From the NCBI GenBank assembly GCA_910588205.1, contig CAJUQK010000001.1, positions 62,001-126,000 on the forward strand: a stretch of DNA of 64,000 nt, in the 5' to 3' direction. Origin of the DNA: an uncultured Eggerthellaceae bacterium. Lineage in GTDB: Bacteria; Actinomycetota; Coriobacteriia; Coriobacteriales; Eggerthellaceae. Positions within the stretch are counted from its first letter, which is position 1; every line of letters begins with the position of its first letter. The translations under genes were made by a program, and so were the position numbers. The notes under the pieces were generated by a model. It was not told the DNA's origin. It ran no database searches and saw nothing but the letters and a program-made list of their open reading frames with translations. Below are positions 17,535-24,954 of the stretch, in pieces.

Positions 17535-17575
17535 ACAGCGTACAAAGGTTCTATCGGTGAGAATAGGGACTTTTC

Positions 17576-17589
17576 CAAACAATCGTTCG
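17576..17589. promoter_or_regulatory. LexA box in the lexA/nrdR divergent region
   Basis: CAAACAATCGTTCG fits CRAAC-N4-GTTCG and is the same type as the recA box. It lies about 50 bp before nrdR, covering its likely -35 region, and about 40 bp upstream of the lexA -10. It could repress nrdR-dut, lexA, or both. Confidence 0.75.
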
Positions 17590-17590
17590 A

Positions 17591-17609
17591 CCACAATATG
17601 TAGTATGAT
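17591..17609 (+). promoter_or_regulatory. NrdR box overlapping the nrdR -10
   Basis: CCACAATATGTAGTAT (17591-17606) matches about 13 of 16 positions of the NrdR-box consensus ACACwATATATwGTGT. It overlaps a TATGAT -10 at 17604-17609. NrdR boxes normally occur in pairs; a second copy is not clear. The site suggests that NrdR controls its own gene. Confidence 0.6.
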
Positions 17610-17638
17610 ATGCACACAACATCAAGCAAGGAGTTGCT

Positions 17639-18082
17639 ATGCATTGCCCATATTGTGGATTCGAAGAATCCAAGGTGATAGACTCCCGGCCCGCTGAGGA
17701 TGGTTCAGCCATCCGGAGGCGCCGGGAATGCCTCGAATGCGAGAAGCGCTTCACCACCTATGAGCGCTACGGTGAGCGGCCCGTGATCGTCGTCAAGTCA
17801 GACGGGTCCTCCGAGCCCTTCTCTCGGGAGAAGCTCATGCGCTCCATCCTCGTCGCCTGTGCGAAGCGCCCGGTGACCTCGGAGAAGATCGATGAGCTGA
17901 TCACTGACATAGAATTCGCCATCCGCAGCGCTTCGGGTGAGGTCACCTCGAAGGAGTTGGGAGAGATGGTCTTGGGGCGGCTGGCGTCGGTGGATGATGT
18001 GGCCTATATCCGCTTCGCCAGCGTCTATAAGGATTTCCAGAGCGTTGAGGAGTTCGCCTCGGCTCTGGAGGAGATCGACTGA
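17639..18082 (+). CDS. nrdR: Transcriptional repressor NrdR
   Basis: 147-aa ATP/dATP-sensing repressor of ribonucleotide reductase genes. A zinc ribbon with C3, C6, C31 and C34 (MHCPYCGFEES, CLECEKRF) precedes an ATP-cone domain (about 47-137, beginning near VVKSDGSSEPFSREKL). The intergenic region carries both a LexA box and a probable NrdR box. It is followed by dut, so a dNTP regulator and a dUTP-clearing enzyme share a transcript. Confidence 0.95.
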   Translation: MHCPYCGFEESKVIDSRPAEDGSAIRRRRECLECEKRFTTYERYGERPVIVVKSDGSSEPFSREKLMRSILVACAKRPVTSEKIDELITDIEFAIRSASGEVTSKELGEMVLGRLASVDDVAYIRFASVYKDFQSVEEFASALEEID

Positions 18083-18086
18083 AGCC

Positions 18087-18533
18087 ATGGATGCCTTCGC
18101 CTTCGATATACCCATGAAGCGGCTGGATGAGTCCTTGGATGTACCCGTTCATGCGAAGCCGGGAGATGCGGGTTTCGATCTGAGGTCTGCCGTCAGCCTA
18201 GAGCTCTTGCCAGGGAAACGGGCTTGCATTCCCTGTGGCATCGCCTTAGGCCTTCCGCCTGGCTTCGCGGGTCTCGTGCTGCCACGCAGCGGGCTGGCGG
18301 CGGATCATGGCATCACCGTCGTGAATGCACCGGGTCTCATAGATGCGGGGTATCGGGGTGAGGTGAAGGTGATCCTCCTGAATACGGATGACCAAGAGCC
18401 TTTCAGTATAGCGAAGGGGGATCGCATCGCCCAGCTTCTCATCATCCCCGTACCGGAGATCGACTTGACCGTGACCCCAGAGCTGGATGACACCCTGCGG
18501 GGGGATGCGGGCTTTGGGAGCAGTGGAGTGTGA
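18087..18533 (+). CDS. dut: dUTP diphosphatase (trimeric dUTPase)
   Basis: 148-aa enzyme that hydrolyses dUTP to dUMP and PPi, keeping uracil out of DNA and supplying dTMP synthesis. All five trimeric-dUTPase motifs are visible: DAGFDL, PRSGLA, GLIDAGYRGEVKV, RIAQLLI and the Gly-rich C-terminal RGDAGFGSSG. The ATG at 18087 lies four bases after the nrdR stop. Full length. Confidence 0.95.
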   Translation: MDAFAFDIPMKRLDESLDVPVHAKPGDAGFDLRSAVSLELLPGKRACIPCGIALGLPPGFAGLVLPRSGLAADHGITVVNAPGLIDAGYRGEVKVILLNTDDQEPFSIAKGDRIAQLLIIPVPEIDLTVTPELDDTLRGDAGFGSSGV

Positions 18534-18534
18534 T

Positions 18535-18948
18535 ATGGATAAGGATGATAGGATCATGCGGGATATCAAGACCATTCAGACCCTCGGTTCCATCGCCATC
18601 ATCGCGTCACCCGTTTCGCTGGTGTTCGGGGGCGTGCTGTTGAGCCTCGTGGCTCTCGTGTGCGCATTGGTAGGACGCAGCAAGCTGAAGGTCCTGGGCG
18701 CTACGGATGAAGCCAGCCAAGAGGTCCTGGATGCTCTGGGTCGTCAGATGAAGGTGGCGCTCATCGTGAGCATCGCAACGTTGGTCATCAATGGCATCTT
18801 CTCAGCGTTCATGTTCAGCTACCTCATGCAGGCCATGCAATCCGGCGACCTCTCACAGCTCGGTCAGATGATGGGTTTCGACCCGAATAGCCTAGGCGGC
18901 TCCGGAGAGCCCGATGCTGCCCCTGAAGGCTCGCTCTGGGATAAATAA
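18535..18948 (+). CDS. Small membrane protein of unknown function
   Basis: 137-aa protein with two hydrophobic stretches, about residues 14-45 (possibly two closely spaced helices) and 73-100, joined by a short charged loop, and a Gly/Pro/Asp-rich tail. It resembles small two- to three-helix DUF4190-like membrane proteins only in general pattern; no family is claimed. TGGAG lies six bases before the ATG, and the gene begins one base after dut, so it belongs to the nrdR-dut operon. Confidence 0.65.
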   Translation: MDKDDRIMRDIKTIQTLGSIAIIASPVSLVFGGVLLSLVALVCALVGRSKLKVLGATDEASQEVLDALGRQMKVALIVSIATLVINGIFSAFMFSYLMQAMQSGDLSQLGQMMGFDPNSLGGSGEPDAAPEGSLWDK

Positions 18949-18986
18949 CGGATAATATATGTTATGTAAACTAATGAAGGACCAGC

Positions 18987-19376
18987 TCAGACATCTCTGA
19001 ACGGGTGCCGTTGGCGCATGCCGCGTCGGGCTGGGATGATGCGCAGCTCATGGAACGAGAGGCCCCTATCCCGCAATCTGAGCGCCATGAATTCTCGTCG
19101 AGCATCCATCTCGGAGCGCACGAGCGGTTCGTCCATGCAGATCTCGCAGACTATGTAGGGCTTGTCCTTATCAGGTCCCTTGCGCGGTCGATCGTCTTTG
19201 CGCACGTAGAATGCGTTGGTGTGATCTAGGATCAAGCGCACGGCCGAATCGCTCTTCCAGACATCGCGCACGGCTGCCGCATAGATGGCATTGTTCGAGG
19301 ATATTTGAGCAGCGGACTCAGCCTCAGGGCCCAAAGAGCTCAGGATGGCTGACACGCATTTCGAGAGGTCTTGCAC
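18987..19376 (-). CDS. Hypothetical protein downstream of gluQ
   Basis: 129-aa predicted cytoplasmic protein, not recognised. The C-terminal half is rich in charged residues with a CEIC pair and the motif RREFMALRLRDRGLSFHELR. The GTG at 19376 is chosen because AAAGG precedes it; an upstream GTG at 19400, inside the gluQ stop region, would add eight residues. It is the last gene of the minus-strand cluster and converges with the membrane-protein gene at 18535 across 38 AT-rich bases. It could be an RNA-associated protein linked to gluQ, but this is only context. Confidence 0.55.
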   Translation of the reverse strand: MQDLSKCVSAILSSLGPEAESAAQISSNNAIYAAAVRDVWKSDSAVRLILDHTNAFYVRKDDRPRKGPDKDKPYIVCEICMDEPLVRSEMDARREFMALRLRDRGLSFHELRIIPARRGMRQRHPFRDV

Positions 19377-19390
19377 GAAGATCCGCCTTT

Positions 19391-20317
19391 CTATTCCCAC
19401 GGGATGGATATCTGGCCTTGAAGGCGCTCTTTAAGGGAGTCCCGGTCATAGACGGCTATCAGCTCATCAGGGGTCGCGGGTTCATCTTCGGGCTGCAAGC
19501 CTGCCAGGAAGGCTATGTGACCGATGATCCCTTGGGGTGTTCTGAATCGGGTGAGCATCTCCTCCAATGAAGCATCTCCGTCGCGCTTGGATAGCCGCCT
19601 CCCCTGCTCGTTCACGAGCAGGGGAACGTGAAGGTATTCAGGATGAGGATAGCCTAGAAGGTCCTGCAGGAACATCTGCTGCGGTGTAGAGGAGAGCAGG
19701 TCTATCCCCCGGGTGACAGACGTGACACCCTGGCTCGCATCGTCTACCACCACTGCCAATTGATAGGCGAAGGCCCCGTCCTTCCGGCGGAGGATGAAGT
19801 CACCGCATCCCTCTGAGAGCTGTTGCCCATAGCTTCCTTGGAGCGCGTCCTCGAAGCCGAAGGAGCGGGAAGGCACCTCCACGCGCCAGGCGGCATCCTC
19901 TCCTGCCTGGATGCGCAGCTCGGCCTCTGCAGGGCTCAGATGACGGCAGGTGCCCGGATAGACGGCCTTCTCGCCCAGATGCGGCGCAGAGACGGCTGCC
20001 AGATCAGCCCGAGTGCAGAAGCAAGGATAGAGGCGGGCTTGCTCTGAGATGCGCTGAAAGGCCTCCTCGTAGGCTTCGTCCCGTACGCTCTGATAGTAGG
20101 GGCCGTGGTCCCAGGTGAGCCCGAGCAGCTCCAGGTCCTGCTGGATGAGATCGATGAAATGCGGCTTGGAACGGGCTTCGTCCAGGTCTTCGATGCGCAG
20201 GACCATCTGACCGCCCTGAGAGCGCACCTGAAGCCAGGCCATCAGAGAGGCGAAGATGTTGCCCGCATGCATCCTTCCCGTGGGCGACGGGGCGAATCTC
20301 CCTCTGACAGGGGTCAT
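19391..20317 (-). CDS. gluQ: Glutamyl-Q tRNA(Asp) synthetase
   Basis: 308-aa GluRS paralogue that attaches glutamate to queuosine in the anticodon of tRNA-Asp. It has the class I HIGH-like HAGN (17-20), a KMSKS-like LSKRDGD near residue 240, and a zinc site of the YadB type (C99, C101, Y120, C124). It lacks the anticodon-binding domain of true GluRS, which explains the length. The start overlaps the stop of the ligase gene upstream by four bases. Queuosine itself must be made or scavenged elsewhere. Confidence 0.9.
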   Translation of the reverse strand: MTPVRGRFAPSPTGRMHAGNIFASLMAWLQVRSQGGQMVLRIEDLDEARSKPHFIDLIQQDLELLGLTWDHGPYYQSVRDEAYEEAFQRISEQARLYPCFCTRADLAAVSAPHLGEKAVYPGTCRHLSPAEAELRIQAGEDAAWRVEVPSRSFGFEDALQGSYGQQLSEGCGDFILRRKDGAFAYQLAVVVDDASQGVTSVTRGIDLLSSTPQQMFLQDLLGYPHPEYLHVPLLVNEQGRRLSKRDGDASLEEMLTRFRTPQGIIGHIAFLAGLQPEDEPATPDELIAVYDRDSLKERLQGQISIPWE

Positions 20318-21687
20318 CGCCTATCATCCACGTGCTTGGCTTTGCCCACTGCCCGTTCGATGCCGCCGGGCTCTACGAGGGATACCTTGACTCCCACCAA
20401 GAGCACGCCCTTGAGCTTCTCTTCGATGCGCTTGCGCATGGCATTCATCTGCTCGAAGGAGTCTGAGAAGGCCTCCGGACGGATCTCTGTCTGCACCGTG
20501 AGCGCATCCATGCCGTTCACGGTCTCTACGATGATGCGGTAGTGCGGGGTGACCTCGTCGATGCCCGAGAGCACATCCTCTATCTGAGAGGGGAATACAT
20601 TGGTGCCTCGGATGATGAGCATGTCATCTGAGCGGGAGCGCACCTTATCCATGCGGGCATGGGTGCGCCCGCAGGCACAGGGCTCCTTCGTCACCCGGGT
20701 GAGATCGTGGGTGCGGTAGCGCAGGACAGGGATGGCCTGCTTGTCCAGGGGGGTGAGCACCAATTCCCCCTCTTCTCCAGGGGCTACGGCCTCTCCCGTG
20801 GCGGGGTCTACCACTTCCCAGAGGAAGTGGTCTTCGGCGATGTGCTGTTGGTTGCGGGAGGCGAGGCACTCTCCGGATACCCCGGGCCCCATCACCTCGG
20901 TCAGCCCATAGTTGTCTGTGCAGATGATGTGCATGCGGCCCTCGATCTCGGCCTTCAGGCCAGGAGGGCACGGTTCGCCGCCGAAGAGCCCGACGCGCAG
21001 CGGGGAGGCAGCCCAGTCATAGCCCAGTTCCTCGCCCACTTCGCAGATATGCATGGCGTAGGAGGGAGTGGCGATGAGCACGGTGGTACCGTAATCCTGG
21101 ATCATCTGGATATGGCGCTCAGTGTTGCCGCTGCCTGCTGGGATCATGGTGCAACCCAGCTTCTGTAGACCATAGTGCAGGCCGAATCCACCGGTGAACA
21201 TGCCGTAGCCGAAGGCCATCTGCGTGTTGTCCTGAGGTACCACCCCGGCCATCTGCACGAGCCGAGCGATGCAATCGCTCCAGACGTCCATATCGGCTTC
21301 CGTATAGCCCACCACGATGGGCTTGCCGGTGGTGCCAGAGGAAGCGTGGATCTCGCGCACCTCATCTAGAGAGACGGCGAAGAGGCCATAGGGGAACGTC
21401 TCGCGCAGGGCGGTCTTGTCTGTGAAGGGCAGGAGGCGCACATCGGCCAGCGTCTGGATATCCGTAGGCTTCACGCCCATCTCATCCATCTTCTGACGGT
21501 AATAGGGAACCCGCTCGTAGGTGTAGCGTACTTGACGCTTGAGCTTCTCCAGCTGGAGCGCTTCTATGTAGGCGCGGCTAGCGCATTCCATATCTGCATC
21601 GAAGATGGGCAAGGCATCGAAATCCCCCGCTTTCGCAGCTCTGAGCGCGTCTCCCTTCCGGGTGACATCATAGGTTGCGCAACCCAT
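20314..21687 (-). CDS. paaK: Phenylacetate-CoA ligase family protein (copy 1)
   Basis: 457-aa AMP-forming aryl-CoA ligase of the PaaK type. The adenylate-forming signature ASSGTTGKP is near 114-122, the adenosine-binding region YGLTEVMGPG near 265, and the C-terminal ligase domain ends GIERAVGKAKHVDD. The C-terminal half also carries CACGRTH, a zinc-like site common in these anaerobe PaaK proteins. AAGGGGA precedes the ATG. It follows iorA-iorB and an ACT protein, so it probably interconverts the aryl-acetyl-CoA made by IOR and the free acid. Direction in vivo is inference. A second copy is at 26836. Confidence 0.9.
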   Translation of the reverse strand: MGCATYDVTRKGDALRAAKAGDFDALPIFDADMECASRAYIEALQLEKLKRQVRYTYERVPYYRQKMDEMGVKPTDIQTLADVRLLPFTDKTALRETFPYGLFAVSLDEVREIHASSGTTGKPIVVGYTEADMDVWSDCIARLVQMAGVVPQDNTQMAFGYGMFTGGFGLHYGLQKLGCTMIPAGSGNTERHIQMIQDYGTTVLIATPSYAMHICEVGEELGYDWAASPLRVGLFGGEPCPPGLKAEIEGRMHIICTDNYGLTEVMGPGVSGECLASRNQQHIAEDHFLWEVVDPATGEAVAPGEEGELVLTPLDKQAIPVLRYRTHDLTRVTKEPCACGRTHARMDKVRSRSDDMLIIRGTNVFPSQIEDVLSGIDEVTPHYRIIVETVNGMDALTVQTEIRPEAFSDSFEQMNAMRKRIEEKLKGVLLVGVKVSLVEPGGIERAVGKAKHVDDRR

Positions 21688-21690
21688 GGA

Positions 21691-22131
21691 TCATTCCCCT
21701 TCCCGTCTGAGCGCAGAGGCGTGGGCGATGTCCTCCTGGCTGATCATGGTGAGCGGCTGATCTGCCAGGGCACGGGCTGCTCCCTCTATGTCATCGGTGT
21801 TGATCACGATATAGGTGGATATGAGCGAATAGCTGTAGGTGACATTGATGCCGCAGGACGCGAGAAGGCTCATCACCCATGCCAGCTCACCCGGGCGGTC
21901 CTCGAGCAGGAGGCAGAGCACTTCCGTTTCCGCATGGGCAGCGCCCTCCCCTTCCAATACCGCTATGGCCGCGGCTGGGTCATCTACGATGAAGCGGGCG
22001 ATGCCGTATTCTCCGGTATCGGAGACGGAATAGCCCCGGACGCTCACCTGGGCATGCTCGAACATCTCGAGGATGCGAGCCAGATGCCCTGGCTTGCTCT
22101 GGAGGAACGTGCTGATCTGCTTCACTGCCAT
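21691..22131 (-). CDS. Tandem ACT-domain protein (copy 1)
   Basis: 146-aa protein made of two ACT domains (about 3-70 and 72-140), small ligand-binding modules that usually sense amino acids. The start at 22131 (MAVKQISTFLQ) has GAGGAGG nine bases upstream. It lies between iorB and paaK; the same ACT-paaK pair recurs at 26417-28143. No catalytic or DNA-binding part is present, so it may be an allosteric subunit for the neighbouring enzymes; this is inferred from context. Confidence 0.85.
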   Translation of the reverse strand: MAVKQISTFLQSKPGHLARILEMFEHAQVSVRGYSVSDTGEYGIARFIVDDPAAAIAVLEGEGAAHAETEVLCLLLEDRPGELAWVMSLLASCGINVTYSYSLISTYIVINTDDIEGAARALADQPLTMISQEDIAHASALRREGE

Positions 22132-22136
22132 AGAGG

Positions 22137-22718
22137 CTACCTCCTCGCGTGCTCGCAGGCGAACTGCCTGCCCGCCTGGAATGCTGCGCAGTTGATGTCG
22201 ATGGTCTTGGGCGGCACGTGGCTGCGGATGGACTCCAGCCACGTATCCTCTGAGAAGCCGAGGAAGGCTGAGAGTGCGCCGAGGAGCACCACATTGGCTG
22301 CTTTCGAGCTGCCCGCTTCGCGAGCCGTTGCCTCGGCAGGCACGAGCAGGGCATCTGCTCCTTGGAGCACCTCAGCGGTGTGGGCGGGGATGTGGGCTTT
22401 GCCTGTCAGCACGCTGGCAGGCTTGATGACCTCTTCGTTCACGATGAGGCTCCCGCCCTGCTTGAGCGCGCTCAGATTGCGCAAGGCCTCGAGCTCCTCG
22501 AAGGCCACGACGATGTCGGCTTCGCCCTGGCCGATGACCATGGACTTCACGTCAGCGCCCAGAGCCACCATCGTGGAGACAGCTCCACCGCGCTGGGCCA
22601 TGCCATGGATCTCAGACACTTTCACCTGGGTCCCCGACCTCAGGGCTACGTCAGCCAGGATATGGGCTGCCAGGATGGTGCCCTGGCCGCCTACTCCGCA
22701 CAGAAGGATCTTATCCAC
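22137..22718 (-). CDS. iorB: Indolepyruvate:ferredoxin oxidoreductase, beta subunit
   Basis: 193-aa gamma-type 2-oxoacid:ferredoxin oxidoreductase domain with LCGVGGQGTILAAHILADVA at the N-terminus and EIHGMAQRGGAV. It partners IorA in the oxidative decarboxylation of aryl-pyruvates. The GTG start at 22718 has AGGGGAAC seven bases upstream and overlaps the end of iorA by about twelve bases, as expected for stoichiometric subunits. Confidence 0.93.
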   Translation of the reverse strand: MDKILLCGVGGQGTILAAHILADVALRSGTQVKVSEIHGMAQRGGAVSTMVALGADVKSMVIGQGEADIVVAFEELEALRNLSALKQGGSLIVNEEVIKPASVLTGKAHIPAHTAEVLQGADALLVPAEATAREAGSSKAANVVLLGALSAFLGFSEDTWLESIRSHVPPKTIDINCAAFQAGRQFACEHARR

Positions 22719-22728
22719 TATTGTTCCC

Positions 22729-24456
22729 CTATCGGACGATGGCATTGAAGTTGCAGTACTGAGCGCATTGGCCGCAGCCGATGCACAGCTGCGGGTCGAT
22801 ATAGGAAAGGCCGGTATCTGGATACTTGCCGATGGCCGGGCATCCCAGGCTCAGGCATACACCGCACCCGGTGCAGGCACCGATGTAATAGGGCTGCTGG
22901 CGCGTGCGCTCCAAGAGCACGCAAGGTCGCTTGAAGATGAGGATGTCAAGCCTATCGCGGGCTGCTGTGGCCTCTTTGATGGCGCTGCGCACCGCGTCTC
23001 TGTCGTTCGGGTCTATCACCTGGACCGCATCTACCCCAAGGGCACGAACAACGGCCTCGAGGTCGAGCTCTGAGCTCGGGCGCCCTTGGAGCGTGACGCC
23101 GTTGAAGGGGTTTCCTTGGCGACCGGTCATGGCCGTGGTGCGGTTGTCTAGGATGCAGATCGTGCCGCTCCCCCCGTTGTAGACCGTGGTGATGAGCGAG
23201 CTCAGGCCAGAATGGGCGAAAGTGGAGTCACCGATGACAGCCACCACCGGTCGTTCGGAACCTTCTCCCAAAGCGAGCTCGAAGCCATGGGCCATGGAGA
23301 CGGAGGCTCCCATGTCCACGCAGGTATCCATGGCTGACAGGGGTGGCAGGGCTCCCAGGGTGTAGCAGCCTATGTCTCCGCAGATGATGGCCTTCTTGCG
23401 TGAGAGCTCCTTGAACACCAATCTATGGGGACAGCCTGGGCAGAGCGCCGGAGGCCGGGGCGGAAGCCCTTCGACTCCCTCAAGCCCCTCGGGTACCTCC
23501 AAGCCGAATGCCTGGCGGATGAGGTTGGGTGAGAGCTCTCCGGCTTCGGGGAGCGGATGAGGGAAGGGGGCTACGGTAACGTCACAGGCGGCCACCGCAT
23601 CCCTCAGGAACCGAGAGCCCTCTTCCACCACGTAGACCTCATCGACCTCCCGGGCGAAGCTGCGGATGGCCTCGATGGGCAGGGGGTTCGTCACGCCCAG
23701 CTTCAGGATGCTGGCCTCGGGAAGCGCTTCGGCCACGTGTTGGTAGGCCGCCCCCGCGCAGATGATGCCCTTCTCAGGAGAGCGTAGGATGCGCAGGTTG
23801 AGGCCTGAGCCATCGGCCCAGGCCCGAAGCGCGTCGTCCCGCTCGATCTGCTCAAGGCGCCTCCCCTTCGCGAAGGCGGGCATCATGACCCACTTAGACG
23901 GATCTGTCTCATAGGGTGCCTGTTCTGGGGCGCTCTGAGGAGAAGCGGGCTCGACAGGGGTCTTCGTGTGGGAGATCCGCACCGTGGATCGGATCATCAC
24001 CGGTACGTCGAATCGCTCGGAGAGGTCGAACGCGCTTCGGGTGAGGTCGTAGGCCTCTTGGGAATCAGCGGGGTCCAACATGAGCACATGGGCTGCTTGG
24101 GCGTAATAGTGGGAATCCTGCTCATTCTGAGAGGAGTACATTCCCGGATCATCGGCGGCGAGGAGGACGAGTCCTCCTCCCACCCCTGTGTAGGCTGCCG
24201 TGAAGAGCGGATCGGCTGCCACGTTGACCCCCACATGCTTCATGGTCACCAGGCAGCGCTTGCCAGCCGCGGAGGCGCCCAAGGCAACCTCTAAGGCAAC
24301 CTTCTCGTTCGTGCACCACTCCGCATAGACGTCCTCATGGATGGCGAAGGCCTCTAAGGTCTCTGTTGATGGTGTTCCCGGATACCCGGTTCCCACTTGG
24401 GCTCCGCTGTGATAGGCGCCAAGCGCCACCGCTTCGTTGCCTGAAAGAAGCTCCAC
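22729..24456 (-). CDS. iorA: Indolepyruvate:ferredoxin oxidoreductase, alpha subunit
   Basis: 575-aa subunit that, with IorB, converts indolepyruvate, phenylpyruvate or hydroxyphenylpyruvate plus CoA to aryl-acetyl-CoA, CO2 and reduced ferredoxin. The N-terminal pyrimidine-binding domain begins LLSGNEAVALGAYHSG; a TPP domain includes MGASVSMAHG and GDSTFAHSG near 406-414; the C-terminus carries two 4Fe-4S motifs, CTGCGVCLSLGC near 524 and CIGCGQCAQYC near 557. A GTG start is chosen because AGGGGAGG precedes it. Such enzymes occur in anaerobes that ferment amino acids; the ferredoxin could feed Ech at 31497-36851. Confidence 0.94.
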   Translation of the reverse strand: MELLSGNEAVALGAYHSGAQVGTGYPGTPSTETLEAFAIHEDVYAEWCTNEKVALEVALGASAAGKRCLVTMKHVGVNVAADPLFTAAYTGVGGGLVLLAADDPGMYSSQNEQDSHYYAQAAHVLMLDPADSQEAYDLTRSAFDLSERFDVPVMIRSTVRISHTKTPVEPASPQSAPEQAPYETDPSKWVMMPAFAKGRRLEQIERDDALRAWADGSGLNLRILRSPEKGIICAGAAYQHVAEALPEASILKLGVTNPLPIEAIRSFAREVDEVYVVEEGSRFLRDAVAACDVTVAPFPHPLPEAGELSPNLIRQAFGLEVPEGLEGVEGLPPRPPALCPGCPHRLVFKELSRKKAIICGDIGCYTLGALPPLSAMDTCVDMGASVSMAHGFELALGEGSERPVVAVIGDSTFAHSGLSSLITTVYNGGSGTICILDNRTTAMTGRQGNPFNGVTLQGRPSSELDLEAVVRALGVDAVQVIDPNDRDAVRSAIKEATAARDRLDILIFKRPCVLLERTRQQPYYIGACTGCGVCLSLGCPAIGKYPDTGLSYIDPQLCIGCGQCAQYCNFNAIVR

Positions 24457-24466
24457 TGGTCCTCCC

Positions 24467-24916
24467 CTATTCGCCGGTATCGAAGATGAAGCCGAATCGG
24501 CCGATCTGGACGAAATCGTCCTGAGCGAGCACTTTGTTGTTGATCGAGGCGTTGTTGACCCACACGCCATTGAATGACTGCTCGTCACGGATGATGTATG
24601 CCCCGTCTCGTACCGCGATGCTGGCATGGAGCCGGGAGACCGTCATGTCGTTCAAGAAGATATCGCACTGAGGGTTGCGTCCGATGGAGGTGACCTGGGA
24701 GTTCACCTTGAATTCCGCACCCCGTTGGGGGCCGCGTACCATTCTGAGCACAGGTGAGGTGGCCGGTTGTTCAGGTGGCGTGCGCACCTCAGGAGCGGGA
24801 ACGCTCAAGGGTGAGAAGCTCTGGGTATTGCCGGCCAGACGGAATCCGCAGGATTCACAGGCGGCCTGGCCTGGCTTCAGCGGGCTTTGGCATATCGGGC
24901 AAGATCCTTCGGTCAC
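24467..24916 (-). CDS. Zinc-ribbon and FHA-domain protein
   Basis: 149 aa. Two CxxC knuckles (CPIC near 6 and CESC near 20) form an N-terminal zinc ribbon, a Pro-rich linker follows, and an FHA domain occupies about 58-149 with SIGRNPQCDI, SRLHA and the conserved asparagine in FNGVWVNN. FHA domains bind phosphothreonine, so this protein probably acts with a Ser/Thr kinase encoded elsewhere. The GTG start has AGGAGG five bases upstream. It lies between dacA and iorA, a cell-wall/metabolism junction that does not reveal its partner. Confidence 0.88.
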   Translation of the reverse strand: MTEGSCPICQSPLKPGQAACESCGFRLAGNTQSFSPLSVPAPEVRTPPEQPATSPVLRMVRGPQRGAEFKVNSQVTSIGRNPQCDIFLNDMTVSRLHASIAVRDGAYIIRDEQSFNGVWVNNASINNKVLAQDDFVQIGRFGFIFDTGE

Positions 24917-24954
24917 GAAGACCTCCTCTTCTGGGATAGGGCGCCGATGGTCAG

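Noticed and set aside
21532..23073. Long open frame on the plus strand opposite iorB, ACT and paaK (513 codons)
   Set aside because: It lies opposite well-supported genes, encodes no recognisable domain and has no ribosome-binding site; GC-rich codon use opens antisense frames.
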